Source of the DNA: Pseudoalteromonas luteoviolacea S2607
Lineage (GTDB): Bacteria; Pseudomonadota; Gammaproteobacteria; Enterobacterales; Alteromonadaceae
Assembly (NCBI RefSeq): GCF_001625575.1
Contig: NZ_AUXV01000026.1
Span: forward strand, 1 to 64,000
Direction of reading: 5' to 3'
DNA length: 64,000 nucleotides
The notes under the pieces were generated by a model. That model was not told the origin of the DNA. It did no database searches and was given only the letters and a program-made list of their open reading frames with translations. Positions 47,272 to 57,393 of this stretch are shown piece after piece; the first letter of the stretch is position 1, and each line of letters opens with the position of its first letter. Made by a program: the position numbers and the translations under genes.

Positions 47272-47298
47272 GAGTGACATCTAACTAAGGTGACACTC
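47272..47298 (+). other. Leader hairpin before the phosphoribosyltransferase
   Basis: GAGTGACATC (47272-47281) pairs with GGTGACACTC (47289-47298) with one mismatch and one wobble around a seven-base loop. It sits 22 bp before the start codon, upstream of the CGGGG ribosome site. A candidate -10 TAGAAT lies at 47240-47245. The surrounding 47131-47320 holds no supported gene. A regulatory role is inferred only. Confidence 0.35.
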
Positions 47299-47320
47299 GC
47301 ACTGACAATACGGGGTTTTT

Positions 47321-47884
47321 ATGTCTGAGAAGTGCTACATTACAGCGCAACAGTTACTAGAGGATTCTTTCCGTCTAGCGGCTCAAGTTTATGAAGATGG
47401 GTTCCGTCCTGATTTTATTATTGGCATTTGGCGTGGGGGCGCACCTATTGGGATCGCTGTGCAAGAGTACTATGATTACAAGGGCATCGAAACAGATCAT
47501 ATCGCGGTTCGTACATCTTCTTATTACGGCATTGGCAAGCAGTCAAAAGAAATTAAAGTACACGGGCTACATTACATCATTGAAAATGCCAATGCTGGCG
47601 ACTCCCTCTTAATTGTCGATGACGTTTTTGACTCTGGTCGCAGTATTTATGCATTACGTGAAAAACTTGAAGAATTGATGCGTTTGAATCTACCGAAAGA
47701 CATTCGAGTTGCTTGCCCATACTACAAGCCTACCAATAAGAAAGTACCTATGACGCCTGACTATTATATTCACGAGTCTGACGAGTGGTTAGTCTTTCCA
47801 CATGAGCTGTCTGGGTTAACGCCTGACGAGTTAATTGCTGGTAAGTCAGATCTGGCTAACATCAAAGATCTGTTTACTAAGTAA
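47321..47884 (+). CDS. Purine-type phosphoribosyltransferase
   Basis: A 187-residue type I phosphoribosyltransferase. The PRPP-binding loop is LLIVDDVFDSGRSI (about residues 96-109), the RGGAPIG segment binds pyrophosphate, and the C-terminal DEWLVFPHEL supports a purine-base site. It resembles the hypoxanthine/xanthine-guanine branch, but the base cannot be fixed from sequence. CGGGG precedes its ATG. It stands alone between two terminators, in a region also carrying gsk and glutaminase genes. Confidence 0.87.
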   Translation: MSEKCYITAQQLLEDSFRLAAQVYEDGFRPDFIIGIWRGGAPIGIAVQEYYDYKGIETDHIAVRTSSYYGIGKQSKEIKVHGLHYIIENANAGDSLLIVDDVFDSGRSIYALREKLEELMRLNLPKDIRVACPYYKPTNKKVPMTPDYYIHESDEWLVFPHELSGLTPDELIAGKSDLANIKDLFTK

Positions 47885-47904
47885 TTACTAGGTTGAAAAT
47901 ATGA

Positions 47905-47938
47905 GCCGTCGAAAATTTGTCTTTTCGGCGGCTTTTTT
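47905..47938 (+). terminator. Terminator after the phosphoribosyltransferase
   Basis: GCCGTCGAAAA and TTTTCGGCGGC pair over 11 bp with one G-U wobble and loop TTTGTC-like, followed by six T. Confidence 0.9.
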
Positions 47939-47997
47939 ATGGCTGCGAATAAGTGCATTTGTTACACTCCGGCCATTGTGATTTATGCCTATTTTGT

Positions 47998-48915
47998 ATG
48001 ACAGACTACCAATCAATTTTAGACCGTACCGTGTCCCATGTGCAGCCTTTTTTAAGGCAAGGTCAGGTCGCAGACTATATTCCTGCATTAGCAGAGCAGC
48101 AACTCGGCCAGTTTGCTATTGCGATTCAAGCCCAATCAGGTGAAACCTATTGTGCCGGCGCATGTGAAGCTATGTTTACGGTGCAGTCGGTGTCTAAGGT
48201 GATGACTTTGACGCTTGCTTTACAGCGTTATGGAGATGAGTTGTGGCAAAGGGTTGGCAAAGAGCCATCAGGAACAGCTTTTAACTCTCTTACTCAGCTT
48301 GAGTTTGAAAATGGTATTCCAAGAAACCCGTTTATTAATGCTGGTGCAATTGTGACTTGTGATGCGCTGTACTCCCGTTTGAGTGCGCCTATTCACACCA
48401 TGCTTGAAAGCTATCGTATGCAAACTGGTAATCCAAAGCTATCTATTAATAAGGTTGTTGCTCAGTCTGAATATGAGCATCGTTATCGCAATGCAGCAAT
48501 GGCATATTTGATGAAATCATTTGGCAACTTTAATAATGAAGTTGAAGAAGTGCTTTGGTCATACTTTAACTTCTGTGCCATTGAGATGAATGTAGCGGAA
48601 TTGGCGAAGTGTTTTTCCTATTTGTCTAACAGCGGTGTTTGTACCCAGACAGGTCAACAAATTCTGCCTGCAAAGCAAGTAAAGCAACTAAACTCTTTGT
48701 TGTTCACCAGTGGCCTGTATGATGCAGCGGGAGACTTTGGCTATCGTGTTGGTATGCCCGGAAAGTCAGGCGTGTCTGGTGCGATAATCGCGGTTGTACC
48801 TGGGCGTTTTACCATAGCGGTGTGGTCGCCGGGTCTTGATAAAGTAGGGAATTCTGTTGCAGGAATTGCGGCGTTAGAATTTCTTGCTGAAGAGCTCGGC
48901 ACAGCGATCTTCTAA
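47998..48915 (+). CDS. glsB: Glutaminase
   Basis: A 305-residue serine-dependent, beta-lactamase-like glutaminase producing glutamate and ammonia. The nucleophile Ser-x-x-Lys is in FTVQSVSKVMTLTLAL, and PSGTAFNSLTQLEFENGIPRNPFINAGAI and GMPGKSGVSGAIIAVVPG are diagnostic. ATG 47998 (MTDYQSILDRTV) fits E. coli GlsB (308); the frame opens at 47953. The ribosome site is weak. Confidence 0.95.
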   Translation: MTDYQSILDRTVSHVQPFLRQGQVADYIPALAEQQLGQFAIAIQAQSGETYCAGACEAMFTVQSVSKVMTLTLALQRYGDELWQRVGKEPSGTAFNSLTQLEFENGIPRNPFINAGAIVTCDALYSRLSAPIHTMLESYRMQTGNPKLSINKVVAQSEYEHRYRNAAMAYLMKSFGNFNNEVEEVLWSYFNFCAIEMNVAELAKCFSYLSNSGVCTQTGQQILPAKQVKQLNSLLFTSGLYDAAGDFGYRVGMPGKSGVSGAIIAVVPGRFTIAVWSPGLDKVGNSVAGIAALEFLAEELGTAIF

Positions 48916-48923
48916 CGCCACTC

Positions 48924-48949
48924 AAAGCGCGATGACTTTCGCGTTTTTT
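48924..48949. terminator. Terminator between glsB and gsk
   Basis: AAAGCGCGA and TCGCGTTTTTT form a short stem with an imperfect base and a T-tract after it. It lies between the convergent stops. Confidence 0.75.
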
Positions 48950-48952
48950 AGT

Positions 48953-50257
48953 TTACTGATCCCAGTAAGATTGCTCTAGAGAGTCTTCTCTTTCTGGGAG
49001 GCCACGAGATAACCTTGGGGAATGCTGCACTAAAACTTCGAAACTTGCGCGATTAGCATATTTACTAATTTGCGCTAACGAAGAGTAAGTAATTGCTGCT
49101 TGTTCATGCTTGGCTGAATTAGGCACATTTAAGCGGTGGTAAACATTTGCTGATAAGTCGTGTAAAACAGCTGCTAATGCACAGTCACCCGCACCATTGG
49201 TATTCTTAATCGTATCTGGCCCACCCATGTAAGGGGCTGTATGACTATAAACTCGGACAGGGTTGTCGCAGTGGGACTTGCGCATTGCGCGAGAAAATTC
49301 ATAGCGATTAAATTCAGGGATAGCACCTGGCAAAAGCGGATACTCTGTCTCTCGCTTCATCTCGTCTTCAACATAACCTGCCATATAAAGCCCAGTTGGA
49401 CCCGCGGTGCAAATAACTAAGTCCACCCAATCCAGCGCTTTATCGGCTGCCATTAACGGATCATCAAACCCTGTAATTGCCTCGCCTTCTTCTTCGTTCA
49501 TAGCAAGAATATCGACATGCTTTTCGACGAATTCAGCCCACCACTGAGGGTCCTGTTCGATCAAAAATTTAGTACCAAGTGTAAGTACTACAGGGACACC
49601 AGCTTGGTTTGCATATTCAACTGCTTGCATGGTGGCTTTTGTCATCGTTTCATCCCCTTTGGTACGCATAAGGTATGCGCTGATCACCAAAGCTGACGCG
49701 TTTTCGATCAATGACTGGCTGATAGATTCAGGCTTTAGGTAGTTCATCAAGCCAGCGCTGATAGCAAAAGTTCTCTCTCCACTGTCGTCGATCAGGGTGA
49801 AGCAACGACCAATAGGGCCTGCTACCGGTTGCAAATGATCTAAGTCGACTCGGCTAGAAGTATTGCATAAAAACTTATACGCATAGCTGCCTATCTCAAT
49901 GCGCTCACTCATAACGCCTAGCAATACAGAGCGGTCGTCTGCTAAGACTGAGTAGTTGTGCATGGTGTTACCAATAGTTCCGCCAGCAAATTCGTAATCA
50001 ATCATGTCATCACGCTTTAAACGCTCGTAGAGCGCATTGGTGACATCATTGTCTATGACTTGTGACATACCACGTTGAAGATGAAACTCATCTAAAAACG
50101 CTTGGTCGACTTTGGCTTCAATATCGACAACTATTTGATCAATGCCGCATATGTAGTTGCGTTTTAAACGATCTTCAGCATTTAAGTGGTTGATAAGTGG
50201 GTCTTTATCTTCCACTGGAAAATAATGTTTATGCCTACGGTGTCCCGGAAATTTCAT
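48953..50257 (-). CDS. gsk: Inosine-guanosine kinase
   Basis: A 434-residue PfkB-family kinase, exactly the E. coli Gsk length, phosphorylating inosine and guanosine. The signatures are FAGGTIGNTMHNYSVLADD near the start and NTNGAGDCALAAVLHDL, with the catalytic Asp of GAGD, near the C-terminus. Unlike ribokinases it carries the long N-terminal FPGHRRHKHYFPVEDKDPL segment of Gsk. It salvages purine nucleosides and complements the nearby phosphoribosyltransferase. Confidence 0.95.
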   Translation of the reverse strand: MKFPGHRRHKHYFPVEDKDPLINHLNAEDRLKRNYICGIDQIVVDIEAKVDQAFLDEFHLQRGMSQVIDNDVTNALYERLKRDDMIDYEFAGGTIGNTMHNYSVLADDRSVLLGVMSERIEIGSYAYKFLCNTSSRVDLDHLQPVAGPIGRCFTLIDDSGERTFAISAGLMNYLKPESISQSLIENASALVISAYLMRTKGDETMTKATMQAVEYANQAGVPVVLTLGTKFLIEQDPQWWAEFVEKHVDILAMNEEEGEAITGFDDPLMAADKALDWVDLVICTAGPTGLYMAGYVEDEMKRETEYPLLPGAIPEFNRYEFSRAMRKSHCDNPVRVYSHTAPYMGGPDTIKNTNGAGDCALAAVLHDLSANVYHRLNVPNSAKHEQAAITYSSLAQISKYANRASFEVLVQHSPRLSRGLPEREDSLEQSYWDQ

Positions 50258-50366
50258 GTTTTACCCGTGTGTTATGAGCTCATTAAATAAAAAAAGCGGC
50301 GAATTATAGCCTAATTTTATATCGCGGAGCCATGGTAAATTGGTAATTTTAGCAATAATTCTGTAA

Positions 50367-51103
<737 letters not shown>

Positions 51104-51195
51104 CAGAACCTCCTTTGTGAGAGAGAAAAAACTTACGCGTGACAGAAATACCTGTTTATTGTGACAGGCTTATGACAACGATGCTGGGATGCAAT

Positions 51196-52578
51196 TTATT
51201 CGCCAGAACTGAAAGGGAGCGCCCCGTTTTCGTCTAACCAGACTAGAGCGTCAAAGTAGCGACGTATGTTATCAACGTAATGTACCGCAACATCGCCACG
51301 CGCATATCCATATCTTGTGCTTCGATAGTAGCGCTTTTTTGTCAACAGTGGTAGTCGTTTTTTAACATCGGCCCAACTGTTTGGATCGCCCCCCTGTTGA
51401 GCAGTTAATTTTAATGCATCCCGCACGTGACCCATACCTACGTTATACGCAGCTAGTGCTAACCAAGTTCTGTCAGGGTTGGTGATTTCATCGGGGACAC
51501 GAGAAATTAGATTGGCAAGGTAACGGGCCCCTCCGCGGATATTTTGCTCAGGTTTTAATCGATGTTTAACGCCCACGCTTTTGGCGGTACTTTGCGTAAG
51601 CATCATTATACCTCTAACTCCCGTAGGAGATTTTGCTCTCGGGTTCCACATTGACTCCTGATAACTGAGCGCTGCGAGCAGTCGCCAGTCCAAGTTGTAC
51701 TGCTTAGAGTATGTTTTAAACCACTCGGCATATTTTGGAAGTGTTTGTTTACTCGCCTCTACAAAAGCGACGGTGTTAACATAATTAAACCGAGTTACGT
51801 GCCCAAAATACTTTTCTTCGAGTGTTGCTAGTTGACCGCTATATTGTACTTTCGCAAAAAATGGCATAAGTAGCGCAAATAATGAGTCGTCTGCTTGTTG
51901 TTTCATTACCCAAGCTATCGGGTCCGATTGTGTAACTGAGAAAGCAATACTCAAATTAGGATGATAGCGACGAAAAAGCGCCAGAGAGTGAGAATCTACG
52001 ATTGTATAATCAATTTCATCATTGAGGATACCCAGTAGGAGTTCCTCTTGATCAAGTAGAGTCGTGGTTTGCCAGTTCAAATTGGGGTTATCAACTTTCG
52101 CCTCTTGCAGTGACAGCAGGTGGTGGCTATTTGCCAATACCGTAACGGGAGCATCAAGCTGACCATAGTGCCTTGGTCTTGATTTCCCCTGTTTATACAC
52201 CAGCTTTTGGCTAATCTCGCGATAGTAAGGCCCAAAACGAAAGTTTTTTGCGCGACTCGAATGATAGCTTATTCCCGACGCGATAATGTCTATTTGGCCT
52301 TGTTCTAAACTTTCAAATAGTTTTTCTAAATTAAAAAAAGGGATTATTTCTAATTTTACGCCAAGTTCTTGGGCAAATGCGCCTGCCAGCTCAAACTCAA
52401 ATCCCTCTTCTTCCGTAGAGCCTTGATAATAGGTTGCAGGGCCCACTAAAGTGCCGACTTTAAGCTTGTTGTTTGCTTTTACTTGCTGCAATTGATTAGG
52501 TGGCGTTTTGTCACACCCTCCAAGTAGTGTGAGCACGATGCAAACTGTGACTAAGCCAAACAACCTCAAAATTACCAT
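51196..52578 (-). CDS. mltF: Membrane-bound lytic transglycosylase F
   Basis: A 460-residue lipoprotein. The signal peptide ends in LLGGC, with Cys at about residue 22. A family 3 solute-binding domain spans about residues 35-270 (VGTLVGPATYYQGSTEEEGFEFELAGAFAQELG). A lytic transglycosylase domain runs from about 290, with catalytic Glu in LSYQESMWNP and the SLT motifs GVRGIMMLTQSTA and LALAAYNVGMGHVRDA. It cleaves peptidoglycan to 1,6-anhydromuropeptides, and the sensor-like domain regulates it. It is the E. coli MltF (YfhD) architecture and is commonly found beside tadA and purL. Confidence 0.95.
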   Translation of the reverse strand: MVILRLFGLVTVCIVLTLLGGCDKTPPNQLQQVKANNKLKVGTLVGPATYYQGSTEEEGFEFELAGAFAQELGVKLEIIPFFNLEKLFESLEQGQIDIIASGISYHSSRAKNFRFGPYYREISQKLVYKQGKSRPRHYGQLDAPVTVLANSHHLLSLQEAKVDNPNLNWQTTTLLDQEELLLGILNDEIDYTIVDSHSLALFRRYHPNLSIAFSVTQSDPIAWVMKQQADDSLFALLMPFFAKVQYSGQLATLEEKYFGHVTRFNYVNTVAFVEASKQTLPKYAEWFKTYSKQYNLDWRLLAALSYQESMWNPRAKSPTGVRGIMMLTQSTAKSVGVKHRLKPEQNIRGGARYLANLISRVPDEITNPDRTWLALAAYNVGMGHVRDALKLTAQQGGDPNSWADVKKRLPLLTKKRYYRSTRYGYARGDVAVHYVDNIRRYFDALVWLDENGALPFSSGE

Positions 52579-52768
52579 AACGCTCCTGATTCATTTATTT
52601 CTGAGTCTTAAGACATCTTTGCAAACTGTCTTGTTAGAAGTTGAAAAACAAAGAGTAAAGATCAAAAAGTATCCTCTAAATCTTATGCTCTCAGTTCTAT
52701 GTAAATTTGTGAAGAGGGTTTTTTTCGATAAATGACAATTTTGAGTTAAATCTGTGCGCCAATTCGAC

Positions 52769-52774
52769 TATAAT
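52769..52774 (+). promoter_or_regulatory. Candidate -10 box of purL
   Basis: A perfect TATAAT about 47 bp upstream of the purL ATG. The hexamer at 17-bp spacing (TTAAAT) is a poor -35, and I find no convincing PurR palindrome. The rest of 52579-52768 is AT-rich and holds no supported gene. Confidence 0.45.
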
Positions 52775-52820
52775 AGCGGCCCAAAATATCGTTCAATCCT
52801 TAACCCCGGATGAAATATCT

Positions 52821-55800
52821 ATGTTAATCCTACGTGGTGCACCTGCACTTTCTGATTTTAAAGTCCAAAAGATACTTAAAAGCTGCGCGGATGCAGAATT
52901 ACCTGTTACTGGTGTTTATGCCGAGTTCATGCACTTTGCTGATTTAACTGCTGAACTTACAGAAGCAGAATTAGACAAACTGAGCAAGCTGTTAACGTAT
53001 GGGCCAACTGCCGTTGAACATACGCCAGAAGGCGCACTAGTGTTAGTGACTCCTCGCATCGGTACTATTTCACCATGGGCATCAAAAGCGACCGATATCG
53101 CTAATAACTGTGGCCTTGATAAGGTGCATCGTGTTGAGCGTGGCATCGCATATTATGTTGAAGGCGACTTAAGCGCTGCGCAATTAAATGAAGTTTCTAA
53201 GCTACTTCATGATCGCATGACGGAATCTGTACACAGCCAATTAGAAGATGCTGGGCAGTTATTCCGTGTTGAAGAGCCGCGCCCAATGTCATCTGTAGAT
53301 ATTCTTGGCGGTGGCCGAGAAGCACTTGCTACTGCAAACGTAGAGCAAGGTTTTGCATTGGCTGATGATGAAATTGATTACCTAGTAGAAAATTTCACTA
53401 AACTAGGTCGTAACCCGAACGACATCGAGCTATTCATGTTCGCACAGGCGAATTCAGAGCACTGTCGTCATAAAATTTTCAACGCTGATTGGACAATCGA
53501 CGGTGAGCAGCAGCCTAAGTCGCTGTTCAAAATGATCAAAAACACATTCGAAACGCACCCAGAAAACGTACTGTCTGCGTATAAAGATAACGCGGCAGTA
53601 ATGAAGGGCTCTAAAGCAGGGCGTTTCTTCCCAAATAAAGAAGGTGAATACAGCTACAATCAAGAGAACATTGAAATCTTGATGAAGGTTGAAACCCATA
53701 ACCACCCAACGGCAATTGCGCCGTTCTCGGGCGCATCGACCGGTTCTGGTGGTGAAATTCGTGACGAAGGCGCAACAGGTCGCGGTTCTAAGCCAAAAGC
53801 AGGCCTAGTTGGTTTTACCGTATCTAATCTTCGTATTCCTGGTTTTGAGCAGCCGTGGGAAACTAACTTCGGCAAGCCTGGTCGTATCGTTGATGCTCTA
53901 GACATCATGATTGACGGCCCTCTAGGTGGCGCGGCGTTCAACAACGAATTTGGTCGTCCTAACCTACTTGGTTATTTCCGTACTTACGAAGAAAAAGTTA
54001 ACAGCCACAACGGTGAAGAAGTTCGTGGTTACCACAAGCCAATTATGCTTGCAGGTGGTCTAGGTAACATCCGTACCGAGCATGTTCAAAAAGGTGAAAT
54101 TCCAGTAGGTGCTAAGCTAGTGGCACTAGGTGGCCCTGCGATGAACATTGGTCTTGGTGGTGGTGCTGCATCATCAATGGCTTCTGGTCAGTCAAACGAA
54201 GACCTAGACTTTGCTTCTGTACAGCGTGAAAACCCAGAGATGGAGCGCCGTTGCCAGGAAGTTATCGACAAGTGTTGGCAGCTAGGCGACGAAAACCCAA
54301 TTGCGTTTATCCACGATGTGGGCGCGGGTGGCCTTTCAAACGCATTCCCTGAGTTAGTAGACGACGGTGGCCGTGGTGGTAAATTCCAACTACGTAACAT
54401 CCCGAATGATGAGCCGGGCATGGCACCACATGAAATCTGGTGTAACGAGTCACAAGAGCGTTACGTACTTGCTGTAGCGGCAGAAGACTTTGCACGTTTT
54501 GAAGAAATCTGTAAGCGTGAGCGTGCACAGTACGCTGTAATTGGTGAAGCAACAGAAGAGCGTCACTTAACGGTTGCGGATAGCCACTTCGACAATAACC
54601 CGGTAGATCTGCCGCTTGAAGTATTACTTGGCAAAGCACCTAAGATGCACCGTGACGTTGAGTCGAAGCATGTATCTGGTGAAGCACTTAAGACTGACAG
54701 CATCGACGTTGAAGAAGCTGCTAAGCGTTTACTTCGTCTACCAACAATTGCTGAGAAAACTTTCCTTATCACGATTGGTGACCGTACGGTTACTGGTTTA
54801 GTTGCACGTGACCAAATGGTTGGCCCTTGGCAGGTACCAGTAGCAAACTGTGCTGTAACAGCAGCTGCGTTTGACACATACCACGGTGAAGCAATGTCAA
54901 TGGGTGAGCGCACACCTGCGGCACTTCTAAACTATGGTGCATCTGCACGTTTGGCAGTAGCAGAAGCGTTAACTAACATTGCTGGCGCAAACATTGGTGG
55001 TCTTGAGAACATCAAGCTATCTGCAAACTGGATGGCTGCAGCGGGTCACCCAGGTGAAGACGCAGGTCTTTACGAAGCAGTAAAAGCTGTGGGTGAAGAG
55101 TTATGTCCAGCACTTGGTCTAACTATCCCAGTTGGTAAAGATTCAATGTCAATGAAGACAACATGGCAAGACGACGGTGAAGATAAAGCGGTTACTGCAC
55201 CACTTTCTCTAGTTATCACTGCATTTGGCCGTGTAGAAGACATTCGTAAAACAGTAACGCCTCAGCTTCGCACTGATAAAGGTGACTCAAGCTTAATCCT
55301 AGTTGATTTAGGTGCCGGTCAGAACCGCATGGGTGCATCAAGTCTTGCACAGGTTTACAAGCAGCTTGGTGATAAGACGCCTGACGTTGATAGCCCAGAG
55401 CTATTAAAAGGCTTCTACAACGCGATGCAAGCACTTGTGGCTGACGAGAAGCTACTTGCTTACCACGACCGTTCAGACGGTGGTTTATTCACTACCGTAG
55501 CTGAAATGGCATTCGCAGGCCGTACAGGTGTCACTGTAAACCTTGATAGCCTAACAGGTTCTGACATCGAAGCGCTTTATAACGAAGAGCTAGGTGCAGT
55601 CATTCAGGTTCGCAACTCTGACCTTGCAGCAGTTGAAGCTGTGTTAGCAGGTAACGGCCTTGCAGCAATCAGCCACACTATCGGTGCATTAAACACAGAA
55701 GATAAAGTTATCTTCAACCGTGGTGGTGAAGCGGTACTTGCAAATACACGTACTGAACTACGTACTATTTGGGCTGAAACGACCTATAAGATGCAAGCAC

Positions 55801-56705
55801 TTCGTGATAACCCTGAGTGCGCTAAGCAAGAATTTGATGCTAAGTTTGACGAAAAAGATCCTGGTCTTAACGTAGAACTAAGCTTCGACTTAAACGAAGA
55901 CGTAGCTGCACCTTACATTGCAACAGGTGCTAAGCCTAAGATGGCAATCCTTCGTGAGCAAGGTGTTAACTCACACGTTGAAATGGCAGCCGCATTTAAC
56001 CGTGCAGGCTTTGCAGCAGTAGACGTACACATGAGTGATATCCTTGAAGGTCGCCTAACGCTAGAAGAGTTCAAGGGTCTTGTTGCATGTGGTGGTTTCT
56101 CTTACGGTGACGTATTAGGTGCTGGTGAAGGTTGGGCTAAGTCGATTCTATTCAATGACATGGCACGCGACCAGTTCCAAACATTCTTTGAGCGTCAAGA
56201 CACGTTCAGCTTAGGTGTGTGTAACGGTTGTCAGATGTTATCAACATTGAAAGAACTTATCCCAGGCACTGAGCACTGGCCACGTTTTGTAACCAACAAG
56301 TCAGAGCGTTTTGAAGCTCGTTTCAGCCTTGTTGAAGTACAAGAAAGCCCGTCAGTCTTCTTCCAAGGTATGGCTGGTTCTCGTATGCCAATCGCAGTAT
56401 CTCACGGTGAAGGTCATGCTGAGTTTGCAAACGACGCAGCAGTAAAAGCAGCATTGGAGTCTGGCACGGTCGCGGTTCAGTACGTTGATAACTTTGGTAA
56501 TTCAACAACGCAATACCCGAACAACCCGAATGGTTCTCCAGAAGGTATTACAGGTATCACGTCAACAGATGGTCGCGCAACAGTAATGATGCCGCACCCA
56601 GAGCGTGTATTCCGTGCAGTTGCTAACTCTTGGCACCCAGATGAGTGGAAAGAGGACAGCCCTTGGATGCGTATGTTCCGTAACGCACGCAAGAACGTGG
56701 GTTAA
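52821..56705 (+). CDS. purL: Phosphoribosylformylglycinamidine synthase
   Basis: A 1294-residue single-chain large PurL (E. coli 1295) converting FGAR and glutamine to FGAM in purine synthesis. The N-terminal domain, the ATP-binding FGAM synthetase domains ([54 protein letters not shown]) and the C-terminal glutamine amidotransferase are all present. The amidotransferase Cys1134 lies in [10 protein letters not shown], and PHPERVFR holds the catalytic His. Its 3' end together with its terminator is tandemly duplicated downstream. Confidence 0.98.
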   Translation: MLILRGAPALSDFKVQKILKSCADAELPVTGVYAEFMHFADLTAELTEAELDKLSKLLTYGPTAVEHTPEGALVLVTPRIGTISPWASKATDIANNCGLDKVHRVERGIAYYVEGDLSAAQLNEVSKLLHDRMTESVHSQLEDAGQLFRVEEPRPMSSVDILGGGREALATANVEQGFALADDEIDYLVENFTKLGRNPNDIELFMFAQANSEHCRHKIFNADWTIDGEQQPKSLFKMIKNTFETHPENVLSAYKDNAAVMKGSKAGRFFPNKEGEYSYNQENIEILMKVETHNHPTAIAPFSGASTGSGGEIRDEGATGRGSKPKAGLVGFTVSNLRIPGFEQPWETNFGKPGRIVDALDIMIDGPLGGAAFNNEFGRPNLLGYFRTYEEKVNSHNGEEVRGYHKPIMLAGGLGNIRTEHVQKGEIPVGAKLVALGGPAMNIGLGGGAASSMASGQSNEDLDFASVQRENPEMERRCQEVIDKCWQLGDENPIAFIHDVGAGGLSNAFPELVDDGGRGGKFQLRNIPNDEPGMAPHEIWCNESQERYVLAVAAEDFARFEEICKRERAQYAVIGEATEERHLTVADSHFDNNPVDLPLEVLLGKAPKMHRDVESKHVSGEALKTDSIDVEEAAKRLLRLPTIAEKTFLITIGDRTVTGLVARDQMVGPWQVPVANCAVTAAAFDTYHGEAMSMGERTPAALLNYGASARLAVAEALTNIAGANIGGLENIKLSANWMAAAGHPGEDAGLYEAVKAVGEELCPALGLTIPVGKDSMSMKTTWQDDGEDKAVTAPLSLVITAFGRVEDIRKTVTPQLRTDKGDSSLILVDLGAGQNRMGASSLAQVYKQLGDKTPDVDSPELLKGFYNAMQALVADEKLLAYHDRSDGGLFTTVAEMAFAGRTGVTVNLDSLTGSDIEALYNEELGAVIQVRNSDLAAVEAVLAGNGLAAISHTIGALNTEDKVIFNRGGEAVLANTRTELRTIWAETTYKMQALRDNPECAKQEFDAKFDEKDPGLNVELSFDLNEDVAAPYIATGAKPKMAILREQGVNSHVEMAAAFNRAGFAAVDVHMSDILEGRLTLEEFKGLVACGGFSYGDVLGAGEGWAKSILFNDMARDQFQTFFERQDTFSLGVCNGCQMLSTLKELIPGTEHWPRFVTNKSERFEARFSLVEVQESPSVFFQGMAGSRMPIAVSHGEGHAEFANDAAVKAALESGTVAVQYVDNFGNSTTQYPNNPNGSPEGITGITSTDGRATVMMPHPERVFRAVANSWHPDEWKEDSPWMRMFRNARKNVG

Positions 56706-56759
56706 CCGAGCGGATTTTAACTTTTGAAAAGGGTCACTTAGGTGGCCTTTTTTATTGCT
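56643..56759 (+). repeat. Tandem repeat copy 1: purL 3' end plus terminator
   Basis: The last 63 bases of purL, its stop and the following terminator. Copy 2 begins 154 bp downstream with five differences in 117 bases. This copy is the functional one, since it continues the purL frame. Confidence 0.92.
56728..56753 (+). terminator. Terminator after purL (copy 1)
   Basis: AAAGGGTCAC and GTGGCCTTTT pair over ten positions, two of them G-U, with loop TTAG and a run of T. It follows the purL stop by about 23 bases. Confidence 0.88.
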
Positions 56760-56796
56760 TTATAAAAGCTACTCTTGGCAGCGATATCCGTAACAA

Positions 56797-56913
56797 GAGT
56801 GGAAAGAGGGCTGCCCTTGGATGCGTATGTTCCGTAACGCACATAAGAATGTGGGTTAACCGAGCGGATTTTAACTTTTGAAAAGGGTCACTTAGGTGGC
56901 CTTTTTTATTGCT
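56797..56913 (+). pseudogene. Duplicated purL 3' fragment (copy 2)
   Basis: A 117-bp near-identical copy of purL residues 1275-1294, its stop codon and terminator. It reads [20 protein letters not shown] then TAA, against DSPW and ARKNVG in purL. There is no start codon or ribosome site, so it is not expressed as a protein. A decayed upstream part is visible: GCTACTCTTGGCA at 56768-56780 resembles purL GCTAACTCTTGGCA at 56622-56635, so the original duplication was a little longer and has since diverged. Confidence 0.9.
56882..56907 (+). terminator. Terminator, copy 2 of the purL terminator
   Basis: The same stem, loop TTAG and T-tract as 56728-56753, with no change in the hairpin. Two terminators therefore lie in series after purL. 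Confidence 0.85.
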
Positions 56914-56939
56914 AGTGGCAAGCTCGCTTAGGCGTCGCC

Positions 56940-57203
56940 TTAACCTGTTGGTATAGAGTTGGTAGCGGTTGTGGTTGTGGTTGTCAAAATATTAAAGGAA
57001 CTTAACTTGTTAAGTTCCTTTAAGTTCCTACTTTTCATGACTTCAAGTTGTAGTCTTTTACGAGTCGCTATTGGTGGAGTGTCGTCCGTCTTCAATATTG
57101 CAGTGTTTTTGACGATGAGCACATTTTCGGAAGGGATGAAGGTGGCTTCACACCCAGTTAGTGTGATGCTTAAAAGCGCAGTTAAGATAATATTACGTAA
57201 CAA
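56940..57203 (-). CDS. Small putative lipoprotein
   Basis: An 87-residue protein from TTG 57203, which has AAAGGA upstream; the frame opens at ATG 57251. The signal peptide MLRNIILTALLSITLTGC ends in the lipobox LTGC. The mature part is short and polar, with ATRKRLQLEVMKSRNLKELNKL and a terminal run of threonines. A perfect palindrome (56994-57021) lies within the coding part. I do not recognise a family. It is monocistronic on the minus strand. The signal peptide and lipobox make it plausible, but the body is low in complexity, so confidence is moderate. Confidence 0.5.
   Translation of the reverse strand: MLRNIILTALLSITLTGCEATFIPSENVLIVKNTAILKTDDTPPIATRKRLQLEVMKSRNLKELNKLSSFNILTTTTTTATNSIPTG
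56994..57021. repeat. Palindrome with CTTG loop
   Basis: AAAGGAACTTAAC and GTTAAGTTCCTTT are perfect 13-base arms around TT, so as RNA a 12-bp stem with a CUUG tetraloop. On the plus strand it is followed by AAGTTCC, a partial third copy of an arm. Confidence 0.85.
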
Positions 57204-57393
57204 CTTTATAATTCCTTTGATATTTTTTATGAGGGCGAGCAACAGTCGCATTTAAATTATAGGAAACTTAAATTTTATTTCAGTTGTAGCAAGCGCTTAG
57301 GCTATTTTACAACTTCTTACTTAGTTCTACATTACATTGCAGCAATGATGGCTTAAACTAACAGCCTTAAGTCGCTAAATTATCTAGGATCGA

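Noticed and set aside
47142-47288. 48-residue plus-strand ORF between parC and the phosphoribosyltransferase
   Set aside because: No ribosome site. It follows a terminator at once and runs through the likely promoter and leader hairpin of the next gene.
52508-52735. 75-residue plus-strand ORF upstream of purL
   Set aside because: It begins antisense within the mltF signal sequence, has no ribosome site and resembles no protein.
56959-57255. 98-residue plus-strand ORF opposite the small lipoprotein
   Set aside because: It starts with a low-complexity valine run, has no ribosome site, and is explained as the shadow of the lipoprotein frame.
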